A DNA stretch of 64,000 bases from Delphinapterus leucas (GCF_002288925.2 NW_022098045.1:8123042-8187041), one strand, 5' to 3'; shown: positions 24,505-35,739, numbered from the stretch's first letter. Notes: generated by a model from the sequence alone, not told the origin. Made by a program: numbers and translations.

Positions 24505-26162
24505 CGCGCAATTGTGTGTATGTGGTGTTTGCTCACTAAGCAGGGTCGTCCCCTTACACATGCCTGGAATGCAGCCAACGTTTCCAGTTTGAGTTTCCCT
24601 ATGTGGCGCATCTGCGCTTCCGCTGCCCCAAGAGACTTCACAGCGTTGATGTGAGCCCCCGAGAGGAGCAAGGCAGCGGCGTGGGCACCAAGGATCACGG
24701 GGGCGGCGGCGGCGGCAAGGACCAGCAGCCGCCGCAGCCGCAGGAGGCACCCTTGGGTCCCAGCCCCAAGTTCTGCAAAGCCGGCCCGGTCCACCACTAC
24801 CCGGCCCCCTCCCCCGAGGGCGGTAACCCGCCTGCGGCGGGTGGCGGCGGCAGCAGCGCGAAGCCGTCCACGGACTTTCACAACTTGGCGCGGGAGCTGG
24901 AGAACTCCGGGGGAGCCAGCAGCTGCTCCCCAGTGAGGAGCCTCAGCGGCTGCAGCGACCACCAGGGGGCGGAGCTGAGTCCCGACGGCAACGCCGCGGG
25001 CGTGGGCAAAGGGAAGAGGAAATTCCCGGAGGAGGCGGCGGAGGGCGGCGGTGGCGGCGGCGGCGCGGGGCTGGTGGCGGGCCGAGGCCGCTTCGCCGAG
25101 CGGCCCCCGCCCGCCTCCAAGGAGGACCTGGTGTGCACGCCCCAACAGTACCGCGCCTCGGGCAGCTACTTCGGCCTGGAAGAGAACAGCCGCCTGTTCG
25201 CGCCGCCCAGCCCGGAGACAGGCGAGGCGAAGCGCAGCGCCTTCGTGGAGGTGAAGAAGGCGGCCCGAGCGGCCGGTGTGCAGGAGGAGGCGGCCGCCGA
25301 CGGCGGGAGCATGGCCGCCGAGGAGCAGGACGCGGGCGGCGGCGGCTCCTGCACGCCCGTGGCCGCGTCGCCGGCTGGCTCCGAGAAGCTGCTGGCCCCG
25401 CGGCCCGCGGGAGCGCTGCCCGGCCGGCTGGAGGGCGGCAGCCCGGCGCGGGGCAGCGCCTTCACCTCAGTGCAGCAGCTGGGCGGTGCGGGCGGCAACG
25501 GCGCAGGGGGCGGTGCAGGCGCTGGGGCCGCGGGCGGGGCGGGCGGCGGCCAGGGCGCAGCGTCGGACGAGCGCAAAAGCGCCTTCTCACAGCCGGCGCG
25601 CTCCTTCTCGCAGCTGTCCCCGCTGGTGCTGGGCCAGAAGCTGAGCGCGCTCGAGCCCTGCCACCCCGGAGACGGTGTGGGCCCCACCAGACTGTACCCC
25701 GCCGCCTCCGATCCTCTGGCCGTGAAGCTCCAAGGAGCTGCGGACCTGAACGGAGGTTGCGGGTCTCTGCCGAGCGGCGGTGGTGGTGGAGGCGGCGGGC
25801 TGCCCAAACAGAGCCCCTTCCTCTACGCCACCGCCTTCTGGCCCAAGAGCTCCGCCGCCGCGGCGGCCGCCGCGGCTGCGGCCGCGGGGCCCCTGCAGTT
25901 GCAGCTGCCCTCGGCGCTCACGCTGCTGCCGCCCTCCTTCACCTCTCTGTGTCTGCCCGCGCAGAACTGGTGCGCCAAGTGCAATGCCTCCTTCCGCATG
26001 ACCTCCGACCTGGTGTACCACATGAGGTCGCATCACAAAAAGGAGTACGCCATGGAGCCCTTGGTGAAACGAAGACGGGAGGAGAAACTCAAGTGCCCCA
26101 TTTGCAATGAGTCCTTCAGGGAGCGCCACCACCTCTCCAGGCACATGACTTCGCATAATTGA
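22685..26162 (+). CDS. PRDM8: PRDM8, PR/SET-domain zinc-finger transcriptional repressor (3 coding exons)
   Basis: Join 22685-22903, 23898-24129, 24544-26162: 2070 nt, 689 residues plus stop, the same length as I recall for human PRDM8. All introns are GT-AG. The PR/SET domain covers about residues 16-131 and ends in DEELLVWYG (123-131). An atypical finger uses C157, C160, H173 and C178. Residues about 185-620 are low-complexity, rich in Gly, Pro, Ser and Ala, with an Ala run at 588-598. Two C2H2 fingers follow: C627/C630/H643/H647 and C668/C671/H684/H688, with a basic KRRR (659-662) between them that may serve nuclear import. The start ATG is two bases into its exon. From the family: a nuclear repressor, reported to bring about H3K9 methylation and to work with BHLHE22 (Bhlhb5) in neuronal wiring; human mutation causes an early-onset Lafora-like epilepsy. 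The frame is intact, with no sign of decay. Confidence 0.97.
22904..23897 (+). other. PRDM8: PRDM8 intron 1 of the coding region (994 bp)
   Basis: GT at 22904 (gtaagt) and AG at 23897 (aaactgtag) in AT-rich sequence. No recognisable repeat or gene lies inside. Confidence 0.9.
23898..24129 (+). CDS. PRDM8: PRDM8 coding exon 2 (residues 74-150 plus one base)
   Basis: This exon encodes the C-terminal half of the PR domain, from VDTSAANG to SKMN150, and ends in phase 1 at the donor G|gtaggt. The first base of Gly151 lies here and its other two bases start the next exon. If the intron is not removed, the frame runs 11 codons on and stops at 24162-24164. Confidence 0.96.
24130..24543 (+). other. 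PRDM8: PRDM8 intron 2 of the coding region (414 bp)
   Basis: A short intron, gtaggt to cactaagcag. It has a 40-bp TG/CG tract shortly before the acceptor and only a weak pyrimidine tract, so recognition of the acceptor may depend on other factors. Confidence 0.92.
24470..24509 (+). repeat. (TG)n(CG)n tract near the PRDM8 last-exon acceptor
   Basis: About 13 TG units followed by about six CG units, ending 34 nt before the exon. Alternating purine-pyrimidine DNA of this kind can adopt Z-form, and UG repeats in RNA are known binding sites for TDP-43. Whether either matters here is inference. Confidence 0.95.
24544..26162 (+). CDS. PRDM8: PRDM8 coding exon 3 (residues 151-689)
   Basis: This large last exon begins GG TCG TCC CCT and completes Gly151. 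It holds the atypical finger (C157, C160, H173, C178), the long disordered Gly/Pro/Ser/Ala middle with Gly runs (for example 24703-24713 and 25048-25065) and the Ala run (25854-25886), then the two C2H2 fingers and the TGA at 26160-26162. The exon is itself a CpG island. That is why long open frames appear on the other strand and in other frames; none is a gene. Confidence 0.96.
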
Positions 26163-26347
26163 CACGGAAAGGACTCCAGCTTTCCACGCGCGCACACGCA
26201 CAGTCGAGCCTTGCAGGAGCAAACACACGAGGACATCCACCACCTCCTTGTGACCTGAAACATCGCACCCAGACACACACACACACACTCACACACGTGC
26301 TCTGCCTCCCCCAACCTTTACATCCAAGTGCTTACCCGTGACCTACA

Positions 26348-26349
<2 letters not shown>

Positions 26350-26383
<34 letters not shown>
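26350..26383. repeat. (CA)n microsatellite in the PRDM8 3' UTR
   Basis: About 17 CA units, lying some 190 bp after the stop codon. A second shorter CA run lies at 26273-26290. Confidence 0.95.
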
Positions 26384-26386
<3 letters not shown>

Positions 26387-26669
26387 ACAAGATGGTGGAT
26401 TTTTGATTGGGTGGGGTGTTTAAGAGGTTTTCTTTTGAATGCACGTATTTTCACTTTCCCCAAAACAAAGTACATTTTTTAAAATGTCATATATTGCAAC
26501 ATATTGATGCATTTGTCATACGTTTCTACTTAAATTATTAAGCACTTACGATTTAGATGGAATAATATGTAAGGGCAAAATTTATTTTAGATATAAAGTA
26601 AAGGAGGAGGGTGAGATGCTTTCTGCATCTCGATTACAGTTTGTGTTCCTACAAAAATAAGCAAAACAA

Positions 26670-26675
26670 ATAAAA
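26670..26675 (+). terminator. PRDM8: Proximal AATAAA polyadenylation signal
   Basis: Canonical hexamer about 510 bp after the PRDM8 stop codon. Its use is not proven. Confidence 0.45.
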
Positions 26676-26902
26676 AGAGGGTCACCATTCAATTTAAGTT
26701 TCCAGGGGGAAGTGCATGTATCATGAAATGATTATGGACTTCAATGAAGAATGTCATCATTATGTAAATATGTATTTCCTTTTAATACAAAGTGTAATTT
26801 TGTGCCAGTGAAATGGAGTCTGAATAGTTATGTGTTTCTTTTATCCCTGGAAAGATTTATTAAACTTTATATAGATTATCTGGATATGTTGGATGCTTTG
26901 AC

Positions 26903-26908
26903 AATAAA
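26903..26908 (+). terminator. PRDM8: Distal AATAAA polyadenylation signal
   Basis: Canonical hexamer about 740 bp after the PRDM8 stop. It is followed by T-rich sequence (actattttcttc) and a GT/T-rich element further on (gtgttttaaaatgttttttg), as expected of a genuine cleavage site. Confidence 0.55.
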
Positions 26909-26925
26909 TGACTATTTTCTTCAAA

Positions 26926-29159
26926 GCAATTATTGGGAAGGTGTTTTAAAATGTTTTTTGTAGCTAAGGGCTACACTCTGAGTATATACCATATATTTTC
27001 ATTGAGTGCCCGAAAAGGAGGGGAAGAAACTGCAGAACAGAGGAACGATAAACCCTACCCTACTTGTATTATTTACTCTAAGCCAGTTTTGAGCCTAAAA
27101 GTGAGAAGACAAAGTCTGATTATTATTTGGAAAATCTTTATCTGGAGAGTGTTGAGCTTCTTGATCAAAGGACAAATCATCTAAACAAAGATGCCTGCCA
27201 TGAAGCTAACCTGTGCCTGGGATGTCATCATTCTTTTCAGCAGCAGGATAACTAGCATTTTCACAAGTGGCCAAAGACAAATAATTTTCAGACCTGGATC
27301 AGGGAGACCAGGTGAAAAGCCCACTTTAGGTTCTACTAGTGATGCTTACATGGAAGAGTATCTTGTGCTCTAGAACCCTTCAGCTTTCTGTCATTACCCA
27401 TTAAGAGACTCTATGGAGAGCTTCTTTAGAAACCGAGGTGAAATGGCCATGGTAGTGTATGTATTGGCCCAGTTTTCCCTGCACAGACTTGAACAGCTGC
27501 ACAGCCTCTGGAAAAAAACTAGCCCTGGAGCATTACAATACAGAAGACCTTGAGAACTTTCCTCCTCTCCCTGCCCTTTGTCTTATGAAATGTCCCTCTG
27601 TACTCTTCATATAGTGACAACAGTTCTGAACCAGAGCGTATGTATGTAGGTGTATGTGGTACGTCCAGAAACCATTAGATGCAAAACCAAATGAATGATG
27701 ATCCTTTAGGTCTTAGGGTAGCTTGTACTTAATCCATGGACATCTTCAGAGTCACTCCATAGGTGCTCTAGAAACCAATATTACACTGTTTTATCTATCA
27801 CAAGAGGTGTTCTTTCCCATTTGTAGTTCCTTCCTTCACATCTTGCCAACCCTCCCCTATGTCAGAAGAAGGATATTTGTGAAAAGTTCTGAAATGTGAA
27901 ACTTGCACAAGGTCTCATTGCAGGCCTTCGATGGTTTTCCCTAAAAGGATTTTGAAACCTTCATTATCTTAAGAGGACTACATAACAAGTTACCATTAGG
28001 CAGGTAAAGACCAGGGGTAAGGCAAAGAGATGTATCCATAGTGTGATTGGTGGAAAAAGCAGGTTGACTTTCTTAAGATTATCCAAGTACTTTTTGTGCT
28101 ACATTTCTTTGAGGCCTGATCTCACTTTTCCTAGGCAACAGTTAGGTGATCTGAAACACTAATCCCCAGCAAAGTGTGATGAGAAGAAAGAACAGTCCAA
28201 AATTCCCGTTCTAACTCTTCTCTGCATGACGAGTATGACCTTGCATCATTATTGGTATCATTAATTTACCTGCATTTTGGTTTTCTTATCTGTACAATGA
28301 GTGAGACAGGTTCTGCTATCTTTAAAGCACTTCTGGCACTGGAGAATTGTTTTTTCTAATGGTCTAATAGGCTCCAATTAAATCTAAAGGAGGCTTTCTA
28401 GAGAAAAGGCCAAGATTGCTTTGGAGTAAATTTGATGGCAAGAAGTGAGAAAGATATTTGGAGGTAAATGGAAGGTGGGCCGCAAGAGATCCTTAAACCA
28501 CTATGCCTGAGAGGCTGACTAAATTGTCCATGCCTGGAACACTAGTGGATCTCTAGAGCAAAAGTTTCTTAAAAACCAACCAACCAACCCAGGTTGCCTA
28601 GGGCCTAACTTAAAAACAAAAACCAAATAACAAACAAAAACCCTGGAATGCCCCTTTGTTTCTGTCCAGAATCTTCCTTTCACTAGTTTTATTACATGTT
28701 GGGGATTCAAAGATGAACTTAGGTCTACAGAAACAGTAAGTAAATACTGCTTTTTGAAAAAGACTTCCCCATAGTGTAGAATCTTATTTTTTGAAGAACG
28801 CATGTAGACAATTTTGAGCTCCCCCTGTGTTTTCCTTTATATGGTCATTAATTTAATCACACAATCAGGAAGAAAGCCGAGCCTTGGCTGAGCTAATGCC
28901 CAGGCAATCCAGGTAGGTGTGTTAATGGCAGACACTTTAGGGCTGGGCAGTTTTGCTGACCAGTCTGCTTACAAGACTTTCTTTGGCTGGAAGCAGTAGG
29001 GGAAGGGTGCCCAAAGCTAGTTTTGCCTTCAGCCAAGACAAACTGCGAAATGTTTTATTTTAATGTTGCATTTTCAAGCTTTTGGATGTATCTTAACTTT
29101 GTCAAATGAGAGTTTCTAAAATCCCATAACCCCACTCATCTGCCAAGCTAGCTGAGGTT
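26926..29159. other. Intergenic region 3' of PRDM8
   Basis: No gene is recognised. A MIR lies at about 28205-28340 and short CCAA/CAAA-rich runs lie at 28577-28642. The rest appears single-copy. Confidence 0.5.
28205..28340 (+). repeat. MIR SINE fragment
   Basis: The sense MIR core is visible: 'tgaccttgcatcattattgg' and 'gttttcttatctgtacaatg' follow the 'gtgaccttgggcaagtta' and 'gtttcctcatctgtaaaatg' parts of the family in order. Confidence 0.75.
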
Positions 29160-30300
29160 GCTGGCTGAAGCCGTAGGCGCAAGTGTCTGCACCCAGCTGC
29201 GGAGCAAGCAAGGTCACAGGGTCATGCAGGCTTGGAGCAGGCTGGTGCCGTGAAGTCCAGGCTGGGGGCCTGAGCTCCGAGTGCCTGCCGAAATCGCACG
29301 TCCCGAAGACTGGGGAAAAGGCAGCTCAAGCGGCTGCCGCACCAGCATTTGCTGTGTCCCAGTCAGGGGCAGAATGCTTGAGATTGACCCGGCGCCTAGC
29401 GTCTGCGATCTCCAAGCGTGCTCTCTGCGCGGATTGCGAACCCCTCTCCTCTTTGGGCGTTTGCGAGTGGGAAGGGGGACGCCTTTATTTTCCCAAGATG
29501 AGCTTGCAGAGTGTAGCTGACGCGTACAGGCGTGCGGAAACCGGAGGGTTGGGGAAAGAATGCACGCACATCTCTGCACCTGTTCGCAGGCGCTGGAGAG
29601 CCGAGACCGAAACCGGACCCACCTGGGAAAATTCCCAAGGTCCTGGGCCCACTCCTAGGCTCTGTGGCTCTCCGAGGCCCAGAGGACCTTGTGTAGCCTT
29701 CGCGCCCGCGGGCCAGCCCGTTTCGAGCACGTGCTGCCGCTGCCGCCGCAGTCGGGCGCCTCGGTGGAGGTGAAGGGACAGGGGTCCAGCGGCATGGCGC
29801 ATTTCTCCCTCCCACTCCCGTCTCTGAACCGCTGTGCACCGCCCGCTTTCCGTCCTCTATTAAGTTTGCCCTCCCCGCAGCTTATCTCTTTAGGCGCCCT
29901 GTCCAGTGAGCGTGACCCCCAGCGCGGAAACCTGGGACACCCGGGACAAGTCATACCCAGAAAACGACCAGGAAGTGCACGCCCTACTCCCCCGACTCCG
30001 AGGGCCCCAAAGCGGCCTCGCCTCGTGAGTCAGGGGCTTCTCCTCTCTTTCTCCATCCGTGTCCATGATCGGCCCAGACTCCCTTCCGCCCGCTAGGACC
30101 GTGCAGCCGGCTCGGGTGGAGGAGTCCACGACTGGTCTGCAGGGCCCCGGGCAGATGCCCTTAGGGAGGCGCACAAGCCCAGGTCTGTGGCAGCCCTCAG
30201 CCCTCGGTGGCGCGGAGACTCGGCGCGTAAGCGAATCATCGCCGACCGACCGACCTAGCGCGGGCAAGCGCGGCGACCGAGGATCCACGCGCAAATCTAA
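29160..30300. promoter_or_regulatory. CpG island downstream of PRDM8, no gene recognised
   Basis: About 1.1 kb of GC- and CpG-rich sequence between AT-rich flanks, 2.3 kb beyond the PRDM8 3' end. Several open frames exist on both strands, but none has a domain, a known family or consistent splice context. It may be the promoter of a non-coding RNA, an alternative promoter reading back toward PRDM8, or a developmental CpG-island enhancer. The sequence alone does not decide. Confidence 0.55.
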
Positions 30301-31559
30301 AAAAGGCTTTAGATTTCTTTTTTCTCCCCTTGCCCAATTCCATATTCTGCAATCGGTTAGCTTATTCTGTGGTATCTCCCGTTTCCCCTTCCCTCGATCC
30401 CTCCTGACTTCCACGCTCTTTTCCGTCTCTTAAGTACTTCTGGAGATTTGAGATCTTTCCTGGAGTTTTATTAGGAAACCCCTCTTTGCTGATTCTCAAT
30501 CATTCAGGCAACTAACTCCTATGACAGTCTCACCAGACCAACGGGAGACTGCACTGTCAATTTACTGGGCATTGAGGACTACTGCACACCCTACCCGGGT
30601 TTTCAAAGAGATGGGCAAATGCCAGTACCCACCCAGACAGCCCCCCCAACACCGCCCCCCACATGTGTGTCGCTTCTTGAACAGTTCCTCCAAGGAGACG
30701 AAGCAGCCGTCCTGACTTTTGAACTGATGTGCTTTTGGCCTTGCTTGGAAATATTATCGTCCCTTGAAGGTGCAAAAATACCTCCAGGGGGTGTAGAAAT
30801 ACCTCACACCATTCCCAGTTCAGCCCAGAAACTGAACTGGGGATGGGTGAGAAGCTGGGCCACCTCCTTTTCCTCTTCCAAATGCGTTTTAGTTGACAGG
30901 TGGGCCATGAAGCCTAGAATGATAAGGCAGAAACATAAGTGTTAGGCCGGTGGACCTGAGTGCCTGCTGGCTCCATAATCTGGCTGGGCGGGCAGAAGGG
31001 GCACTCTCTGGCTCTCTGCTTCACAGATCCTATTCCTAAGGCAAATTTTGCTTTTCTTATTTTAAATTGGACTTAAAACTTTTTAGAAACATGTCTATTC
31101 TCCAGGACTAGAGGATGAAGAACCTGAAGTAAAAGTTCTTATAAAAAGTTCTTTTTAAAAACTCTCTAGGTTTAGAGGTCTGGTAAGGTGTTCTACTTGA
31201 ATAGCTAACCTGGTTATGATAATTGTTATTTACTTATCCCTTTTCAAGTTATGTGTGTGTGTGTACTGGAATATATATGTATGCATGTTTGCACACATAG
31301 TATATATTTACACATATATGTATATATTACGTGCACATATATGTATTCACATATACAAATGTACATATCCATTTTAGTACACATATAGACACAGAACTGG
31401 TAGACACTATTCTAAGTACTTTTCATATGTTGACCTGGTTTAATTCTCACAACCTACCCAGGAGGAAACCTCCTAAGGGTCCCACTCCATCAAGTTTTAG
31501 GATTGTGTTGTTGGTATGGCTGTCATCTTGGAACAGAAAGCTGAGATGCAATACCAGAA

Positions 31560-31700
31560 TGTAATGGAAAGAATAGTGGCTTCTAAGTCCGAAAGCCTGC
31601 CCGAATTTTGTGACCCTTCCATCTATGTGTCTCAGTTTACTTTACTTGAACTTGTGAATAATACTACCTGTGGGTTTATCACACAGATGTGTCTTGAAAA
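31560..31700 (+). repeat. MIR SINE fragment
   Basis: Sense MIR: 'tagtggcttctaagtccgaa' followed by 'tgacccttccatctatgtgt' and 'ctcagtttactttacttgaa' match the family in order. It is strongly diverged. Confidence 0.65.
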
Positions 31701-34164
31701 GCAAATAAAATCATTCATGTAGAAGCTTTGATACTATTATACACGATTGACTTCGCAGTTGGTGAAAGAGATATACTTTTAGCCTCAACTTATCTTCCTC
31801 AGGTGGTCAGGAACCTCTATAAGAAATCCTCAGGAACCACTATAAGAAATCTTCTGTGGTCTTGACTTTCTTTAATGATCTTTGCTCATTTTTAAGCACA
31901 GGTGGGAGTAACAACTGGTTTGATTTTGTGGATGTGTATTTAACTACTCAATGTTTCTTCCTTATGTCCCAAACTTACAGAAGGGTCACTGAAAAAAATA
32001 TCTGAGAAATAAAATCAAGCAAGCCATCCAGGGATATGTAGTTTTAATTGCCTTAGTTAGAATAATCTTAAACTATGAGTACCATGTGTTCCCGGCACTT
32101 AAAACTTATATGCAATCAAAACACTAAGAATGAAATGGGCTATAAGAGGAGTCCTAGCTATAATTTGCCTTGCTGTAGAAAAGATGATCAAAATGTAGAA
32201 GAGTAGCCCATTTCTCTTCCTGAGTACCATGTAACAAAGGGCATCTTGCTTAGAAAGATGTCTCAGTGCTTAATGAAGACAACTCTGGCTCTGCAGATCA
32301 TGGGGATCCATGAATGATACTAAAAAATGAGTCAATGTCATTAGAAGGGGGCTCTGACTCCAGCTCACGTTTTTTAGTGTCTTTAAATGGACCTTGAGCT
32401 AGAATGCATTATTTTATTGTACATTTCCCCTCCTTTATAATGGAGATTTGAAGAGTACCTACACTATCTTCTTCTCTTTCCCAAATCTTCCAGGGAGTAA
32501 ATTCTTCAGGGAAATATTAAGAGCCTTTGTAAACCAAGAACAGGAATGAGATTTGGAAGAAAAAATCATAGGAGAAAAGTAACTAACTCTATCAGTTCTT
32601 TGTCCCTTCACTTCTTTTCAGATGTCTAGCCACCAATTCCAAATTTCTTTCATCCCAGCCCCCCCCCCCCTTTTTTTTTTCTGGAGAAAAGCTGGACTGT
32701 GGGTTTCAGGGGAGAAATCCAGAAAACAGGCACACCCTTGACCAGCAACCCAGAGCACATCTTCTTTGGGGGAATCTTCTTTGGAATCTGGGAAAATGTA
32801 GCATGATTACACTTTTCTCTGGGGATTCATCTCAGCTGGGTGTGCCGGTGTTACACTATTGCTTGTAGAACTCAAAGTAGACTTTTCAGTATTTAGTAAC
32901 TTTTTTGGTGAAGCGTGCAACTTAAAAAAAAAAAAACGCATTTGATGACTTTTTTCCCCCCAGACAAACAAACGAAGTAAGATCTGTTTTCCCCTCTGGC
33001 AAGATTTCACTGGGTCTTTGAAAAAGAAAAACATAGCCAAACAGCGACACCCAGCCCCCAAAATGATGCAAATCATGCAGTTAGAAAAATCTTAGTATCC
33101 ATAGGATTCTCTAGGTTCAGGGGGTCCAAAATGGAGGTGGAGGAAAAAAAAAAAAGGAGGAAATATTACTGCAGGGTCCCTCCTAGAAAGAGGGGTAAAT
33201 CAGACTTCTCCATTAAAATCCTTTTGGAGAGAGTGTAAGTTAAACTATTTGCTTTAGCAGGGCTGGATAGAGGTAAATAGTGAATGCCATGAAGTTTATC
33301 TTCATGGACATTTAATGTGCTCTCTGAATTCCATCTCAGAACCTCTCATCCTCAGTTACCTCTGCCTTATGGCTTTATTAGATCTCCCTTAGTCCTTTCC
33401 CCTCCAGCAAAGAGATGGTAGAGAAAATTCCCACCAGTATGAATAAACAGGAAGAAAAAAATTTGAATTGACTTGAAGGTATTTTTTCCTCCGTTTGCTT
33501 TTTGGGGCTTCATTTCTAATTTTGGAACAATCTAAGGAAAGATGAGACATTGGTATGCAGAGGTACTTCTCTTTGGGGGTGATAATGCCTAAGACTGCTT
33601 TCAAATCAGAGATCTTTGATTTTGAGACTGCACTTGAAAGTGTTTATTAAGCTTGCAAACGTGTCTAAACTTAAAACCAGGGAGATATTTAGAAAACCTA
33701 CCTTTCAAAAATCTGATTCCACGCATAGTAAAGATAATAGCATGGTAAGACAAGTTTCATCAAGTTACAAGATTGCCAGCAGCTCACATCTGAATTTCTT
33801 AAATCCTTTAAATATTCAAAATACATCTATTTTGGTATTAAGGCAATTTTATAGCAGCTCAAAAACAGGAACCTGGGATTTCAGATAACACAAATTTCTC
33901 TTTTCTGGGATGGTGGCTTTCCTTTGAACACATTTCAGGAGAAGAAACTTAAAGTTTAATATGTACAGTTTCTGAGTCCGTGTCATATCGGTTATTTACA
34001 ACAGCCTGTTCAGGGACCCAGGAGCATAGTCAACTGGAAAATCAGGTAAAGATACTGAGAAAAAGAGGACTTCTGTAACAAGTTCACAATTTCATTGACT
34101 CAGTGAGAGAACAGCTCCAAAAGAAAGTAATTCCCAGAAACTCACATTCTCAGAAATTTTCATC

Positions 34165-34192
34165 AGAAATGATAGAAAGAGCTATCATTTCT
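34165..34192. repeat. Perfect 11-bp inverted repeat (hairpin)
   Basis: Arms agaaatgatag (34165-34175) and ctatcatttct (34182-34192) are exact reverse complements around a 6-nt loop. No role is known. There is no U-run after it and no gene beside it. Confidence 0.9.
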
Positions 34193-34299
34193 ATCATTAC
34201 TGTTCTATTAAAGAGTTATTAAGAGCTCCCAGAGCAGAGGAAAAGTAATATCTTTGGGATTAAAGAGGCCCTAGAGAGAGAGAGGGAAATCTCTACATC

Positions 34300-34445
34300 A
34301 CCTATGTAGCTGTTAAAAATGCAGATTCTCAAACTCACCTCCAAAAATTGAGTAGATCTCATGAGGGGCTCAGAATCTTGCATTTTAAATAGTCATTAGG
34401 TGATTCTAGAGCAGGTGGTTCTCGATGCACACTTTGAGAAATACA
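34300..34445. repeat. MER5-like (hAT-Charlie) DNA transposon remnant
   Basis: The stretch contains 'ctgttaaaaatgcagattctc', 'catgaggggctcagaatctt', 'taggtgattctagagcaggt' and 'ggttctcgatgcacactttg', the pattern of short non-autonomous hAT elements of the MER5/MER58 group. The exact subfamily is not assigned. Confidence 0.65.
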
Positions 34446-35316
34446 GTGCAGGGGTTAGAACAGCAACCAGCCCTATAGAAACTTAAAGTAAAATGTGTGC
34501 GTCCTCAGTCTAGAAAATTGCTCTGTTTCTGAAATACTGAGGCTAAATTGAATTATAGTGCTATAAATATACATTAAATTTAAAAAAACTCTTCAGTGAT
34601 GCTCTATCTTTGTTTCAGATCGATTTTTTTCCATTTCCGGTGTTTCATAACATGTCTACATTTTGCTGTTCTTTTCTCACTCAAGTCTTGGTCACTTTGA
34701 ACAACAAAACAATATAAATGCATAAGAAAGCCTCTGTTAAAGAAAACCTTTAAGCTAAATCTTTATGGAAAAACTTTTAACTGTTCTTGGATCATCACCC
34801 GCTGAGGGGTTTAATTTTTATTTGTTGGATTTCGATACATTAGGTTTTCTAAAATCATGTCACAACTTACTTGTATATGTGTGTTCACAGCCTGCACCAA
34901 CTCATACTCTGACCCCAAGCTCCTAAAAGCCCTCTTTACCCATGGATTTTGGATAGGTAATAGCAGCAGAATTGAAAATCTCTTGAGCTACCTGTTTGCT
35001 CCCTGTTCCAGATGACCAATCAACCACTGCTGCTTCTCTTCTGATGCCCGCACAGAGGCTGCCGTTTCTAATGGTGAGTGATTCTAAGCCAACGACTCCT
35101 GCTGCAGAAGCTACTGGTGCCAGGGAAACAGTCTCCACCATTGGCTTCATCTCTCTGAATTTGCTAACTCGTTACTACAGCTTCTACCTAGGACTCAGGC
35201 CTAAATCTGAGGAGGTGGCCAGCAAAGCCTGGCAGCACGGTGGAGGAGGAATGCAGTATTCACAATAACCCATCAGTTCTGATGTTGCCCATTGTCACTG
35301 AACACAATACAGGCTC

Positions 35317-35548
35317 TTTTTTTTTTTTTTTTTTTTTTTGCGGTACGAGGGCCTCTCACTGCCGCGGGCCTCTCACTGCCGCGGCCTCTCCCATTTCGGA
35401 ACACAGGCTCTGGACACGCAGGCTCAGCGGCCATGGCTCATGGGCCCAGCCGCTCCATGGCATGTGGGATCTTCCCGGCCCGGGGCACGAACCCATGTCC
35501 CCTGCATCGGCAGGCGGACTCTCAACCACTGTGCCATCAGGGAAGCCC
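35317..35548 (-). mobile_element. CHR-2-type SINE with 17-bp internal duplication
   Basis: Antisense CHR SINE: T-run 35317-35339 (its poly(A) tail), then the body, ending at gggaagccc. A 17-bp unit (gggcctctcactgccgc) is repeated in tandem at 35349-35365 and 35366-35382, unlike the other copies in the window. I see no clear target-site duplication. Confidence 0.9.
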
Positions 35549-35739
35549 TGGAATGCATTTTTAATGGAAATATAACTGTAATGAGCCTGCCCTATTGGGC
35601 TTCTAAGTTTGTCAGGACACGCCTGAATTCAAGGGTAGATGCAGTCTAATACTGGGACCAGAGCTACAAGATCGTTTTAATGTCCATACAGTGCTATATT
35701 AGAACAGAGAATCCTGCTAAAAGTTAGATTAGATTTCAG

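Larger units (their letters stand above)
26163..26925 (+). other. PRDM8: PRDM8 3' UTR (inferred end)
   Basis: The sequence after the stop is transcribed in the gene model up to a poly(A) signal. It has CA repeats at 26273-26290 and 26350-26383, then AT-rich sequence. Two AATAAA signals occur at 26670-26675 and 26903-26908. I place the main end just after the second, but the site could be the first, or further downstream. Confidence 0.6.
30301..34300. other. Intergenic, mainly single-copy
   Basis: No gene is recognised. It contains a TA/TG-rich stretch (31245-31375), MIR pieces (about 31395-31480 antisense and 31560-31700 sense), a 23-bp tandem duplication (31807-31852), a C-run next to a T-run (32661-32680), and the perfect hairpin at 34165-34192. 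Confidence 0.5.

Noticed and set aside
24390..26288. Long open frames in other frames and on the minus strand across the PRDM8 last exon
   Set aside because: They are shadows of the GC-rich PRDM8 coding sequence; the PRDM8 frame has the zinc fingers and correct splicing.
29183..30414. Several open frames of up to 196 codons around the downstream CpG island
   Set aside because: Overlapping frames on both strands, no domains; explained by base composition.
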